A stretch of DNA of 64,000 nt from JAATFS01 sp037145635 (GTDB lineage Bacteria; Pseudomonadota; Gammaproteobacteria; Xanthomonadales; Xanthomonadaceae): positions 186,001-250,000 of the forward strand of contig JBBCXB010000004.1 in NCBI GenBank assembly GCA_037145635.1. Reading direction: 5' to 3'. Positions within the stretch are counted from its first letter, which is position 1; the number at the start of each line of letters is the position of its first letter. Made by a program: the position numbers and the translations under genes. Below the pieces are notes generated by a model. That model was given only the letters and a program-made list of their open reading frames with translations, did no database searches and had not been told where the DNA came from. This document shows positions 28,392 through 37,245 of the stretch, piece after piece.

Positions 28392-29632
28392 GCGTCCCCG
28401 TCGTCGTCCCCGTCGTCTTCCCCGCGGCCGTCGTCCGGCTGGTAATGGCCCTGTCCGAGCAGCTCCAGCACGGTCGCGCGGCCCCGCTCCGACAGCTGTG
28501 CGTAGACGCCCCCGTCGATCTGCTCGGCGGCGGCCAGGCGCTGGGCATCCTTCAGCGTGAGCGCGAACTCCTGGCCGGTGCAGAACAGCACGGCGCCACG
28601 CGCGGCCCGGCGCCACGCCAGTCGCGACCACGGGTGGCGGTGCAGCACCGCGCCGGCGGACAGCGCCTGCTCGAGCTCCTCGCGGGTGGGCGGCTCGCGC
28701 GACGGCAGCACGTCGCCGGCGGCGCGGTAGGTGGTCATGAAGCGGCCGAACCAGTTGCCGAGCTTGTCGGGGTCGTTCATGCGCAGCGCATTGAGCGCCT
28801 CGACCACGCGGTTCATCGCCGTGGCGTCGATCTCGTAGGGATCGGCCGGCACCGTCAGGTCCTCGTCGTGGTAGCGCACGGCCTCGTCGGCATCGGCGAT
28901 CAGCGTGTCCAGGTAGTCGCCGATCAACTCGGACGCGGACGGGGCGCGCATGCCGACCGAGAAGGTCAGGCACGGATCCTCGGCGATGCCGTGGTGCGGC
29001 ACCAGCGGCGGCAGGTAGAGCATGTCGCCGGGGGCCAGCACCCAGTCGTGGGTGGGGTCGAAGCGGCGCAGCAGCTTGATGTCGACGTCGTCGCGGAAAT
29101 CCAGCGCCGGCGCCTTGCGGCCCAGCGCCACGCTGGCGTCGATCTGCCAGCGGCGGTGGCCGTGCGCCTGCAGCAGGAACACGTCGTAGTGGTCGACATG
29201 GGCACCCACCGAACCGCCGGTGGCAGCGAAGCTGATCATGATGTCGTCGATGCGCCAGCGCGGCAGGAAGCGGAACTGTTCCAGCAGGGCGCGCACGTCG
29301 GCGTCCCACTTGTCCACGTCCTGCACCAGCAGGGTCCAGTCGTGGTCGGGCAGGCCGGGGAAGTCGTCCTCCTGGAACGGTCCGGTACGCACGTTCCAGG
29401 CGTCGGTGGCGCGGTCGTGGCTGATCAGCCGGGCCAGCACGCCTTCCTCGCAGGCCAGTCCGGCCAGGTCTTCGGGCGCCACCGGGGTCTGGAAGCCGGC
29501 GAAGGCGTCGCGGATCAGCAGCGGGCGCTTGTGCCAGTAGTCGCGCAGGAAGGTGGCCGCCGGCATGCCCAGCGGCAGGCCCGGGCGGGCCTGGATCTCG
29601 ATGACGGGAGGAACGGTCTTGCGTGCGGCCAT
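28388..29632 (-). CDS. roxA: JmjC/cupin ribosomal oxygenase (RoxA-like)
   Basis: 414-aa 2-oxoglutarate/iron oxygenase of the YcfD/RoxA group, whose E. coli member hydroxylates an arginine of ribosomal protein L16. The iron ligands are His145 and Asp147 in GAHVDHYDVF, with His213 in PPLVPHHGI as the likely third. The N-terminal FLRDYWHKRPLLIRDAF is typical. A very acidic tail (GRGEDDGDDDGDA) ends the protein. The start MAARKT at 29632 gives family length. It neighbours purB as in related genomes. Confidence 0.87.
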   Translation of the reverse strand: MAARKTVPPVIEIQARPGLPLGMPAATFLRDYWHKRPLLIRDAFAGFQTPVAPEDLAGLACEEGVLARLISHDRATDAWNVRTGPFQEDDFPGLPDHDWTLLVQDVDKWDADVRALLEQFRFLPRWRIDDIMISFAATGGSVGAHVDHYDVFLLQAHGHRRWQIDASVALGRKAPALDFRDDVDIKLLRRFDPTHDWVLAPGDMLYLPPLVPHHGIAEDPCLTFSVGMRAPSASELIGDYLDTLIADADEAVRYHDEDLTVPADPYEIDATAMNRVVEALNALRMNDPDKLGNWFGRFMTTYRAAGDVLPSREPPTREELEQALSAGAVLHRHPWSRLAWRRAARGAVLFCTGQEFALTLKDAQRLAAAEQIDGGVYAQLSERGRATVLELLGQGHYQPDDGRGEDDGDDDGDA

Positions 29633-29795
29633 TGCAGGGAATCCTTGGAGCGTGCGGACAGGAAGGCGGGGGCGCGGCATGGCGCGCGGACCCCGCCATT
29701 GTCCGCTGCCCGGCGCGGATGTACACCTGCGGCCGGTGGTCGCGCCCGGCGCCGGCCAACGGCGGACCCGCGCCGGCCGGCGCGCGGCCCGGGCC

Positions 29796-31163
29796 TCAGA
29801 CGGCGCGGGCGAGTTCCGCGGCCAGGCCGGTGTAGCGGCCCGGGGTCAGCTCGCGCAGGCTCTGCTTGGCCTCGGCCGGCAGCTCCAGCGATTCGACGAA
29901 GGCCTGCATCGAGGCCGCGGTGATGCCCTGGCCGCGGGTCAACGCCTTGAGCTGCTCGTAGGGATTGGGCAGGCCGTGGCGGCGCATCACCGTCTGCACG
30001 GCCTCGGCCAGGACTTCCCACGCGGCGTCGAGGTCGGCGTCCAGGCGCTCCGGGTTGACGGTCAGCTTGCCTAGGCCCTTGGCCAGCGAATCCAGCGCCA
30101 CCTGGCTGTGGCCGAACGCGGTACCGAGCGCGCGCAGCACCGTCGAATCGGTCAGGTCGCGCTGCCAGCGGCTGATCGGCAGCTTGGCCGAGAAATGCTC
30201 GAACAGCGCGTTGGCGATGCCGAAGTTGCCCTCGGCGTTCTCGAAGTCGATCGGGTTGACCTTGTGCGGCATCGTCGAGGAGCCGACCTCGCCCTCCTTG
30301 AGCTTCTGCTTGAAGTAGCCCAGCGAGATGTAGCCCCAGATGTCGCGCGCCAGGTCGACCAGGACGGTGTTGGCGCGGCGGCTGGCATCGGCGAGCTCGG
30401 CGATGTTGTCGTGCGGCTCGATCTGGGTGGTGTAAGGGTTGAACACCAGCCCCAGGCTCGCGACGAAGCGCTGCGCGAAGGCCGGCCAGTCCACGTCCGG
30501 GTAGCTGGAGACGTGGGCGTTGTAGTTGCCGACCGCGCCGTTGATCTTGCCGGTCAGTTCGACCGCGGCGATCTGCCGGCGCTGGCGCTCCAGCCGCGCC
30601 ACCACGTTGGCGATCTCCTTGCCCAGCGTCGTCGGCGACGCGGTCTGGCCGTGGGTGCGCGACAGCATCGGCTGCGCGGCCTGGGCGTGGGCGAGGGCCC
30701 GCAGCGAGGCGGCGATGCCGTCCAGGGTGGGCAGCAGCACCTCGCGGCGCGCCTGGTCGAGCATCAGCCCGTAGCTGAGGTTGTTGATGTCCTCGCTGGT
30801 GCAGGCGAAATGCACGAACTCCAGCGCCGGGCCCAGCTCGGCATCGTCCTTGAGCTGTTCCTTGATGAAGTACTCCACCGCCTTGACGTCGTGGTTGGTG
30901 GTGCGCTCGATCGCCTTGACGCGGGCGGCGTGCTCGACCGAGAAGCCGTCGGCCAGCGCGCGCAGGCGGGCGGCGGCCGCGTCGGAGAAGGCCGGCAGCT
31001 CGACGATGCCGGGCTCGGCGGCCAGCGCCAGCAGCCATTCGATCTCGACCCGGATGCGCGCCCTGATCAGGCCGTATTCGGAGAAGATCGGGCGCAGCGC
31101 ATCCACCTTGGAGGCGTAGCGGCCGTCGAGCGGGGACAGGGCGAGCAGGGCGGAATCCGACAT
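29796..31163 (-). CDS. purB: Adenylosuccinate lyase
   Basis: 455-aa enzyme of purine synthesis, acting on SAICAR and adenylosuccinate. It opens with LSPLDGRYASKV. Superfamily signatures are TSEDINNLSYGLML, SRTHGQTASPTTLGKE and the flexible catalytic loop SSTMPHKVNPIDFEN with the catalytic Ser pair. Length matches the long E. coli-type enzyme. It is divergent from fumC, a member of the same aspartase/fumarase superfamily. Confidence 0.97.
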   Translation of the reverse strand: MSDSALLALSPLDGRYASKVDALRPIFSEYGLIRARIRVEIEWLLALAAEPGIVELPAFSDAAAARLRALADGFSVEHAARVKAIERTTNHDVKAVEYFIKEQLKDDAELGPALEFVHFACTSEDINNLSYGLMLDQARREVLLPTLDGIAASLRALAHAQAAQPMLSRTHGQTASPTTLGKEIANVVARLERQRRQIAAVELTGKINGAVGNYNAHVSSYPDVDWPAFAQRFVASLGLVFNPYTTQIEPHDNIAELADASRRANTVLVDLARDIWGYISLGYFKQKLKEGEVGSSTMPHKVNPIDFENAEGNFGIANALFEHFSAKLPISRWQRDLTDSTVLRALGTAFGHSQVALDSLAKGLGKLTVNPERLDADLDAAWEVLAEAVQTVMRRHGLPNPYEQLKALTRGQGITAASMQAFVESLELPAEAKQSLRELTPGRYTGLAAELARAV

Positions 31164-31196
31164 GGGCGACAGGGCGGGAGCGGCGAAGGGGCGGCC

Positions 31197-31202
31197 ATTC
31201 TA
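31197..31202 (-). promoter_or_regulatory. -10 box of purB
   Basis: TAGAAT on the minus strand 34 bases before the purB ATG. The rest of the 336-base purB-fumC gap is very GC-rich, contains a short CCGCGACCG duplication, and shows no supported ORF. Confidence 0.35.
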
Positions 31203-31401
31203 CGCCCGCGTCCCGCCGGGCGCCCGCGGCGGACGGGGGGCGCCGCCGTGGCGGGGCCGGTGCGCTGCGCCGATCGACCTCGCCGCGACCGCCGCGACCG
31301 CCGCGTGCGTCGGCGGCCGCAGGCGGCCGTCCGCGCCACGGCGTGGAGCCGTCGCTAACATCCGCCGGTCCACACTGGGCCCGTAACCGCGGCCGCTGGC
31401 C

Positions 31402-31407
31402 GATAAT
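31402..31407 (+). promoter_or_regulatory. -10 box of fumC
   Basis: GATAAT lies inside the palindromic TGGCCGATAATGGCC, 93 bases before the fumC ATG. No clear -35 box. Confidence 0.3.
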
Positions 31408-31499
31408 GGCCGGGCCAGCCGTCGTCGCCAGCCTGCCGCTCCCCGAACCGCCCCGCGGGCGGCGGAGAGCTCCTTTCAATCCAGTTGTGGAGATTGCGT

Positions 31500-32921
31500 A
31501 TGAGCGACACCTTCCGGACCGAGCACGACAGCATGGGCGAACTGCAGGTCCCCGCCGCCGCGTTGTGGGGCGCACAGACCCAGCGTGCGGTGCAGAACTT
31601 CCCGATTTCCGGGCAGCCCATGCCGCGCGGCTTCATCCGTGCGCTGGGCCTGATCAAGGCCGCCGCGGCCGGCGTCAACGCCGAGCTGGAGCTGCTGCCC
31701 AAGGCGGTCGCCAAGGCGGTGCAGGCCGCGGCGCTGGAGGTGGCCGACGGCGCGCACGACGCGCACTTCCCGATCGACATCTACCAGACCGGCTCGGGCA
31801 CCTCGTCCAACATGAACGCCAACGAGGTGATCGCCACGCTGGCCTCGCGCGCGCCCGCGGCCGGCGGCAAGCCGCGTCCCGCGGTGCATCCCAACGACCA
31901 CGTCAACCTCGGCCAGAGCTCCAACGACGTGGTGCCGACCGCGATCCGGGTGTCGGCGCAGCTGGCCACCCAGGAACAGCTGCTGCCCGCGCTCAAGCAC
32001 CTGCGCAAGGTCATCGACAAGCGTGCCAAGGCCTTGGACCAGGTGGTCAAGACCGGCCGCACCCACCTGATGGACGCGATGCCGCTGACCTTCGGCCAGG
32101 AGTTCGGTGCGTGGTCGGCGCAGCTGTCCTCGGCCCAGGCGCGGCTGGAGGACACGCTGCGGCGGGTGCGCCGGCTGCCGCTGGGCGGCACCGCGATCGG
32201 CACCGGCATCAATGCCGACCCGCGCTTCGGCGGCAAGGTCGCCAAGGCGCTGACGGCGCTGACCAAGGCCAAGTTCGAGAGCGCCGACAACAAGTTCGAG
32301 GGCCTGGCCGCGCAGGACGACGCGGTGGAGCTGTCCGGCCAGCTCAATGCGCTGGCGGTGGCCCTGATCAAGATCGCCAACGACCTGCGCTGGATGAACG
32401 CCGGGCCGCTGGCCGGGCTGGGCGAGATCGAGCTGCCGGCGCTGCAGCCGGGCAGCTCGATCATGCCGGGCAAGGTCAACCCGGTGATCCCGGAGGCGAC
32501 GGTGATGGTGTGCGCGCAGGTGATCGGCCACCACACCGCGATCACCGTGGCCGGGCAGACCGGCAACTTCCAGTTGAACGTCACCCTGCCGCTGATCGCG
32601 GCCAACCTGCTGGATTCGATCAACCTGCTGGCCAACGTCTCGCGGCTGCTGGCGGACTCGGCGATCGCCGGGCTCAAGGTGCGTCAGGAGCGGGTGCGCG
32701 AAGCGCTGGACCGCAACCCGATCCTGGTGACCGCGCTCAATCCGATCATCGGCTACGAAAAGGCCGCGGCGATCGCCAAGCGCGCCTACAAGGAAAACCG
32801 CCCGGTGCTCGAGGTGGCCAAGGAGGACAGCGGCCTGGACGAGGCGGAGCTGCGCCGGCTGCTGGACCCGGCGGCGCTGACCCGGTGTGGCATCCATGCC
32901 GGCGGGGGCGGGGGCGGCTGA
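31500..32921 (+). CDS. fumC: Fumarate hydratase, class II
   Basis: 473-aa oxygen-stable fumarase of the TCA cycle. Signatures: YQTGSGTSSNMNANEV, HPNDHVNLGQSSND, KTGRTHLMDAMPLTFGQE and the catalytic loop GSSIMPGKVNPVIPE. The C-terminus ends with an unusual run of six glycines after AGGG-type codons. ATG at 31500 starts MSDTFRTEHDSMGE; a weak SD (GGAG) is ten bases upstream. A long hairpin at 33052-33088 follows. Confidence 0.96.
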   Translation: MSDTFRTEHDSMGELQVPAAALWGAQTQRAVQNFPISGQPMPRGFIRALGLIKAAAAGVNAELELLPKAVAKAVQAAALEVADGAHDAHFPIDIYQTGSGTSSNMNANEVIATLASRAPAAGGKPRPAVHPNDHVNLGQSSNDVVPTAIRVSAQLATQEQLLPALKHLRKVIDKRAKALDQVVKTGRTHLMDAMPLTFGQEFGAWSAQLSSAQARLEDTLRRVRRLPLGGTAIGTGINADPRFGGKVAKALTALTKAKFESADNKFEGLAAQDDAVELSGQLNALAVALIKIANDLRWMNAGPLAGLGEIELPALQPGSSIMPGKVNPVIPEATVMVCAQVIGHHTAITVAGQTGNFQLNVTLPLIAANLLDSINLLANVSRLLADSAIAGLKVRQERVREALDRNPILVTALNPIIGYEKAAAIAKRAYKENRPVLEVAKEDSGLDEAELRRLLDPAALTRCGIHAGGGGGG

Positions 32922-32950
32922 TCCCGGCGCGGCGGGCTGCGGTCGCCACC

Positions 32951-32978
32951 CGGCGACCGGCGACCGGCGACCGGCGAC
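32951..32978 (+). repeat. Short tandem repeat (CGGCGAC)x4
   Basis: Four head-to-tail copies of a 7-base unit in the fumC trailer. Such a unit is prone to copy-number change; no function is indicated. Confidence 0.8.
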
Positions 32979-33051
32979 CCGCGCCGCAGCGGGCGCAGGC
33001 CACGGCCCTGCGCGACCGGCCCTGCGCCGTCGCATCCGCCCGCAGGAACCC

Positions 33052-33088
33052 CGTGTGCCGGGGCCGCCCGAAGGGGCCCCGGCACACG
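33052..33088. terminator. Hairpin between convergent fumC and lipoprotein operon
   Basis: A perfect 14-bp stem (CGTGTGCCGGGGCC against 33075-33088) with a nine-base loop. Its position between converging transcripts suggests a bidirectional terminator. Confidence 0.6.
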
Positions 33089-33127
33089 CGCCTGGGCGTG
33101 CTCGGGGCGTGGAGCCGGCCCAGCCTG

Positions 33128-33550
33128 TCAGCGCCGCTCGGCCTTCAGGTTGCCGAAGCTTTCGGCATACGGCTGCAGCGGCGGGATGTCCTTCAGCACC
33201 GCGGTCTTCAGCTGCTCGATCTCGGGGGTCGCGGCCACGCTCAGGGCCGCGTTCGCCGGGTCCGGCGGGGCATCGGCCACCGCCTGCTGACGCAGCATCT
33301 GAAGGTGGCCGAACAGCAGCTGCAGCTGGATGCGCTGGGCGTCCGGCTGCGGCAGCACCACGTCGTCGATCTTCAGGGTGCCGTCGGGGCCGATCGCGGC
33401 GTCGGCGGCAGGCACCCGCCGCAGCGTCACCGCGTCGCTGGTGATGGACACGCGCGGCTTGGAGCGCTCGGCGCGCGCGGCCGACTGCGGGCCGCACGCG
33501 GCCAGGCCGCACGACAGCAGGGCCAGGCCGAGGAGGAGGAATTTTTTCAT
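33128..33550 (-). CDS. Lipoprotein, DUF2884/YggN-like
   Basis: 140-aa predicted lipoprotein: MKKFLLLGLALLSCGLAAC is a type II signal with the lipobox LAAC. The mature part shares a pattern with the neighbouring 33624-34157 product (VTLR, DGxLxI-D, then P-x-x-x-AQR), so the two appear to be diverged paralogues. The YggN assignment is weaker here because the C-terminal half is shorter. Last gene of the operon that starts at 37494. Function unknown; envelope location. Confidence 0.78.
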   Translation of the reverse strand: MKKFLLLGLALLSCGLAACGPQSAARAERSKPRVSITSDAVTLRRVPAADAAIGPDGTLKIDDVVLPQPDAQRIQLQLLFGHLQMLRQQAVADAPPDPANAALSVAATPEIEQLKTAVLKDIPPLQPYAESFGNLKAERR

Positions 33551-33623
33551 GGGAATCGCGCCAGGGGGACCCCCGTCATTGTAGACCCGCGGCCGTTGCA
33601 CCCCGGCCGCGGGTCCGCGCGGG

Positions 33624-34157
33624 CTACTTGTTGCAGTCGTCGACGTCGGCCTGCTCGAGCCCGGCATAGGGAGCGAAGGCCGGCACCGTGCGCACGACCA
33701 GGTCCTGGGACCGCTTCAGCCCCGCCAGCTGGCCGCACAGGCGCTGCGCCTGCTGCTTGATCTTCCCCGCCTCGGCCTCGACCTTGGCGCCGACCTGGTC
33801 GGTGGTGCCGTTGAACACGCCCTTGAGCGCCTCGCTGGCGGCCTGGACGCCCAGCGAGGCGCCCTGCTTGCCGATGGCGATGCCCTGGTCGCGGATCGCC
33901 GCCAGGTGCGTGCGGTAGTCGAGCAGCGCCTGTCGCTGGGCAGCGTCCAGCGGCACCGGCGTGTCGCCGATCCGCAGCTCGCCGCCGGCGGTGATGACGG
34001 CGCTGGGGCGGCCGCCGGCACGCAGGGTCACGTCGCCCTGGTCGAAGGCGACGCCGTGCCCGCCGATCTGCAGCGAGGACTGGGCCGGATCGTCGCGGCC
34101 GCAGGCCACCAGGCCGAGGCTGGCGAACAGCAGCGAGCAGAGCAGGATGCGTTTCAT
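33624..34157 (-). CDS. DUF2884 (YggN-like) lipoprotein
   Basis: 177-aa lipoprotein; MKRILLCSLLFASLGLVAC carries the lipobox LVAC. The mature domain has VTLRAGGRPSAVITAGGELR and DAAQRQALLDYRTHL, a long amphipathic middle (KQGASLGVQAASEALKGVF) and two conserved cysteines near the end (RLCGQL, DDCNK). It resembles DUF2884. It is a paralogue of the next gene in the operon. Function unknown. Confidence 0.8.
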   Translation of the reverse strand: MKRILLCSLLFASLGLVACGRDDPAQSSLQIGGHGVAFDQGDVTLRAGGRPSAVITAGGELRIGDTPVPLDAAQRQALLDYRTHLAAIRDQGIAIGKQGASLGVQAASEALKGVFNGTTDQVGAKVEAEAGKIKQQAQRLCGQLAGLKRSQDLVVRTVPAFAPYAGLEQADVDDCNK

Positions 34158-34184
34158 GGTCTGTCCTTGCGATGGAAGGGGAAT

Positions 34185-35009
34185 TCAGTCCTTGCGCGGC
34201 AGCAGTACCCGGCCGCCGATGTCGCGGTGCCGGATGCTGCCACTGCCCTTGCGCCCGACCTGCAGGTCGCCGCCGACGCGGCTGGCGGTCAGGTCGCCGG
34301 AGCCGAGGCTGCCGACCGTGACACCGCCCTTGACGTCGGCGAGTTCCAGGTCGCCCGAGCCCACACTGCCGATCTCCACGGCGCCGTCGACGCCGGCCAG
34401 GTCGACGGCGCCCGACCCCAGGCTGCCGATCTGCACCGGCCCGTGCACCCGCCGCAGCTTGGCGTTGCCGGAGCCCACTGCGAGCACGTGCAGGGCGCCG
34501 ATGTCCTGCAGGTCCAGGTCGCCGGAGCCGACCTTGGCGGTGACCGGGCCCTTGACGTTGCGGACCTCGACGTCGCCCGAGCCGACATCGGCGCTGAGGC
34601 TGGCGACCCCGTCGGCCCAGGCGTCGCCGGAGCCGATGTCCAGCTGCACCCTCACCGTGTCCGGCACCAGGCCGCGCACGTCGAGATAGGCGTAGCGGTT
34701 GCCCCATGAGACGTCGAGGCGGCTCGCGCGCTGCAGCCTGACCACCAGCTTGTCGCCGACCCGCTGCTGGGTCAGGGTGAGCCGGTCGAGCAGGTCCGCG
34801 CTGGAGGCGCAGGCCCGCCCCCGCAGCGACGCGGGTCCGCCGGCCCGGCCCTGCAGGTGCAGGTCGTGCGGGCCGACCTCGAACACCACGGTGGACGCGC
34901 CGGCCAGCTGCAGGTCGAGGCTGCGCGGCGCGGAGAACTGGCAGTGGTCCTCGGCCAGGGCGGCGCCGGGCAGGGCGAACAGCAGGGCGATGAAGGGAAC
35001 GCAGCGCAT
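34185..35009 (-). CDS. Secreted GSGD-repeat beta-helix protein (DUF2807/4097-like)
   Basis: 274-aa exported protein; signal peptide MRCVPFIALLFALPGAALA. From about residue 125 to 268 the sequence is eight copies of an 18-19-residue repeat with the core GSGD (variants GSGN, GSGA, GSGS), typically V-GSGD-L-L-x-x-V-x-G. This is the pattern of a right-handed beta helix seen in DUF2807/DUF4097 'adhesin head' domains. Cys residues near the N-terminus (HCQF, RACA) could form a disulphide. It lies ten bases after the ABC permease gene, so it is part of that operon and may act with the transporter in the envelope. Confidence 0.85.
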   Translation of the reverse strand: MRCVPFIALLFALPGAALAEDHCQFSAPRSLDLQLAGASTVVFEVGPHDLHLQGRAGGPASLRGRACASSADLLDRLTLTQQRVGDKLVVRLQRASRLDVSWGNRYAYLDVRGLVPDTVRVQLDIGSGDAWADGVASLSADVGSGDVEVRNVKGPVTAKVGSGDLDLQDIGALHVLAVGSGNAKLRRVHGPVQIGSLGSGAVDLAGVDGAVEIGSVGSGDLELADVKGGVTVGSLGSGDLTASRVGGDLQVGRKGSGSIRHRDIGGRVLLPRKD

Positions 35010-35019
35010 GGTTCGGTCC

Positions 35020-36012
35020 TCAGGATTCGGCGCGCCGGCGGCGCAGGTAGATGGCGGCGGCGATGAAGGCGATGCCCACGGCCGCGCCGATCCAGATGTC
35101 GGCGCCGCCGTAGATGCGGGCGAGGTCGTTGTGCTGCGCCACCCAGTCGATGATCTCGTTCACGCTGCGGAAGTCGTCGTTGCTGACGGCACTGCCCTCC
35201 AGCCCGCGCGGGGCCCAGGTGCCCGGCAGCACGCTGAGCAGCCCGCGATAGCCGACGATGTACCAGATCCAGCCCAGCGGCAGCGACACGCCCGGCATCG
35301 CGCCGAGGATGCTCAGCATCACGCAGCCCAGCAGCGGCACCAGCACCGCCCACAGGAATGGCTTGCTGGTGGCCCAGGAGGAGCAGAACATCAGCCAGCC
35401 GATCGCCGGCAGCGACCACAGCATGCCGGTCGGCACGGTGGTCAGCAGCACGCCGAGCAGGCGGAACGGATGCGAGTGCGTGGCCAGCGCCCACGGATCG
35501 GGCACGCCGGCGGCGAGCGCGCCGCCGATGGCGATCAGCCACAGCGCGACACCGACCACCAGGCCGATGGCGATGGCGATCAGCGGCGCCAGCAGCAGGG
35601 CCCAGGCGGCCTTGGACAGCACGGTCTGGGTGTCGGACACCGGCAGCGACTTCCAGAACAGGATGCTGCGGTCGCGGCGGTCGTCGTACAGGCTGCCCAG
35701 GGCGTAGAAGAACACCACGAACGCCAGCACCACCGCGGCGATGCCGATGCCGGCCAGCAGCAGGCTGTCGCCGACCGTGCCGAGGGTGCGGGTGTATTCG
35801 TGCATGTCGTCCATGCGCAGCGAATCGCCGGCGACCGCGCTGCGCCGGGCGGACAGCGCGCCGATCACCGCGCCGAGCACGGCGAAGAACACCGCGATGC
35901 CGCCGGTGATCACCTGGGCCCAGAGGAACCCGCCGCGGTGTTCCCAGAACTCGCGCTTGAGCAGCCAGGCGAACGTGCGGGCGGGGGAGACGTTGGAAGT
36001 GGCGGCGTTCAT
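35020..36012 (-). CDS. ABC-2-type transporter permease
   Basis: 330-aa membrane protein with about six to seven hydrophobic segments (for example AQVITGGIAVFFAVLGAVIG and GIGIAAVVLAFVVFFYALGS) and a cytoplasmic RDRSILFWKSLPVSD motif common to ABC-2 permeases. Its ATG overlaps the stop of the ATPase gene (ATGA at 36009-36012). It ends with a membrane helix and RRRRAES, a positive cytoplasmic tail. The exported substrate is unknown. Confidence 0.87.
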   Translation of the reverse strand: MNAATSNVSPARTFAWLLKREFWEHRGGFLWAQVITGGIAVFFAVLGAVIGALSARRSAVAGDSLRMDDMHEYTRTLGTVGDSLLLAGIGIAAVVLAFVVFFYALGSLYDDRRDRSILFWKSLPVSDTQTVLSKAAWALLLAPLIAIAIGLVVGVALWLIAIGGALAAGVPDPWALATHSHPFRLLGVLLTTVPTGMLWSLPAIGWLMFCSSWATSKPFLWAVLVPLLGCVMLSILGAMPGVSLPLGWIWYIVGYRGLLSVLPGTWAPRGLEGSAVSNDDFRSVNEIIDWVAQHNDLARIYGGADIWIGAAVGIAFIAAAIYLRRRRAES

Positions 36013-36884
36013 GCGTAGGTTCCCTTCATGATGGCGACGAACAGGTCGGCCAGGCCGGGGCTGCGGGTCTCGCCGAGGCCGGCGAGGCGGTCCCTGGGCA
36101 CGCCGTCGAACAGCAGCACGGTCTTGCCGAACGGCAGGCCGCGTTCGTCGATCGGACCCAGCGCACGCGCGGCCTCCAGGTGGTCGGCGGTGACCAGGGC
36201 CTCGGTGTAGCGGTCGGCCAGGTGTTCCATGTCGGTGCTGAGCACGATCCGGCCGTCGCGGATGAACATCACGTCGGTGAGGATGTGCTCGATCTCCTCG
36301 ACCTGGTGGGTGGTCACCACGATGGTCTTCTGCTCGTCGAAGTAGTCCTCCAGCAGGCGCTGGTAGAAGGCCTTGCGGTAGAGGATGTCCAGGCCCAGGG
36401 TGGGCTCGTCCAGCACCAGCAGGCGCGCGTCGATGGCCATCACCAGCGCCAGGTGCAGCTGCACGATCATGCCCTTGGAGAGCTCGCGCACGCGCAGCCG
36501 CGGGTTGAGCTGGGTGTTGGCCAGGAAGCGCTGGCAGCGTGCGCGGTCGAAGCGCGGGTGCACGCCGGCGACGAAGTCGATCGCCTCGCCGACCCGCAAC
36601 CAGCGCGGCAGCACCGCCACGTCGGCGATGAAGCAGACGTCGTTCATCAGCGCGTCGCGCTCGTGCCGCGGGTCGCGCCCCAGCACCTGCAGCTCGCCGT
36701 CGAACGAGGTCAGGCCCAGGATGGCCTTCAGCGCGGTGGTCTTGCCGGCGCCGTTGGGGCCGATCAGGCCGACGATGCGCCCGGGGGCGATCTGGAAGCT
36801 GGTGTCGGCCAGCGCGACCTTGTTCTTGTAGGCCTTGCGCAGGCCGCGGGCGGAAACGACGTGTTCGGTCACAGCGGCAGTCAT
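36009..36884 (-). CDS. ABC transporter ATP-binding protein
   Basis: 291-aa ATPase partner of the downstream permease. Walker A is GPNGAGKTT; the signature is degenerate (RELSKGMIVQLHLAL, LSKGM in place of LSGGQ), as in YtrB-type ATPases; Walker B is LLVLDEPTLGLD; the switch His is in VVTTHQVEEI. The ATG overlaps the stop of the GntR regulator gene (ATGA). The C-terminal 80 residues are an accessory domain. The regulator-ATPase-permease order matches YtrA-type operons. Confidence 0.9.
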   Translation of the reverse strand: MTAAVTEHVVSARGLRKAYKNKVALADTSFQIAPGRIVGLIGPNGAGKTTALKAILGLTSFDGELQVLGRDPRHERDALMNDVCFIADVAVLPRWLRVGEAIDFVAGVHPRFDRARCQRFLANTQLNPRLRVRELSKGMIVQLHLALVMAIDARLLVLDEPTLGLDILYRKAFYQRLLEDYFDEQKTIVVTTHQVEEIEHILTDVMFIRDGRIVLSTDMEHLADRYTEALVTADHLEAARALGPIDERGLPFGKTVLLFDGVPRDRLAGLGETRSPGLADLFVAIMKGTYA

Positions 36885-37243
36885 GATGATTTCCCCGTGG
36901 GCAGCAGTTCTTCGAGTGTCAGACCCAGGCGCTGGATGCGTTCCAGCACCAGCGGCCATTCGTCTTTGAGGAAGCGTTCGCGTTCGTTGCCGCGCAGCTT
37001 GAGCGCGGCCTCCTCGGTCATGAACATGCCGAGGCCGCGGCGCTTCTCGACCAGGTTCTCGTCGGCCAGTTCCTGGTAGGCGCGCGACACCGTGATCGGG
37101 TTGAGCTGGTAGTCGGCCGCCACCTGGCGCACCGAGGGCAGGGCATCGCCCGGCTTGAGCAGTCCGTCCAGCATCATGGCAATGACGCGTTCCTTGAGCT
37201 GGCGGTAGATGGGAGCGCCGTCGCTCCACTGGATGTCGGTCAT
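36881..37243 (-). CDS. GntR-family regulator, YtrA subfamily
   Basis: 120-aa short GntR regulator. The winged helix covers residues 1-75 (PIYRQLKERVIAMMLDGLLK; PSVRQVAADYQLNPITVSRAY; EKRRGLGMFMTEEA). The C-terminal tail is only about 45 residues, which is characteristic of the YtrA subfamily. In Xanthomonas campestris the YtrA-type regulator HpaR1 affects virulence and is autoregulated; this gene may be its counterpart, which I infer from size and context only. A palindromic operator candidate lies at 37521-37544, upstream of the operon. Confidence 0.9.
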   Translation of the reverse strand: MTDIQWSDGAPIYRQLKERVIAMMLDGLLKPGDALPSVRQVAADYQLNPITVSRAYQELADENLVEKRRGLGMFMTEEAALKLRGNERERFLKDEWPLVLERIQRLGLTLEELLPTGKSS

Positions 37244-37245
37244 GG

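Noticed and set aside
32951..32978. Possible CRISPR-like array
   Set aside because: Only a 7-base tandem repeat without spacers; no cas genes are present.
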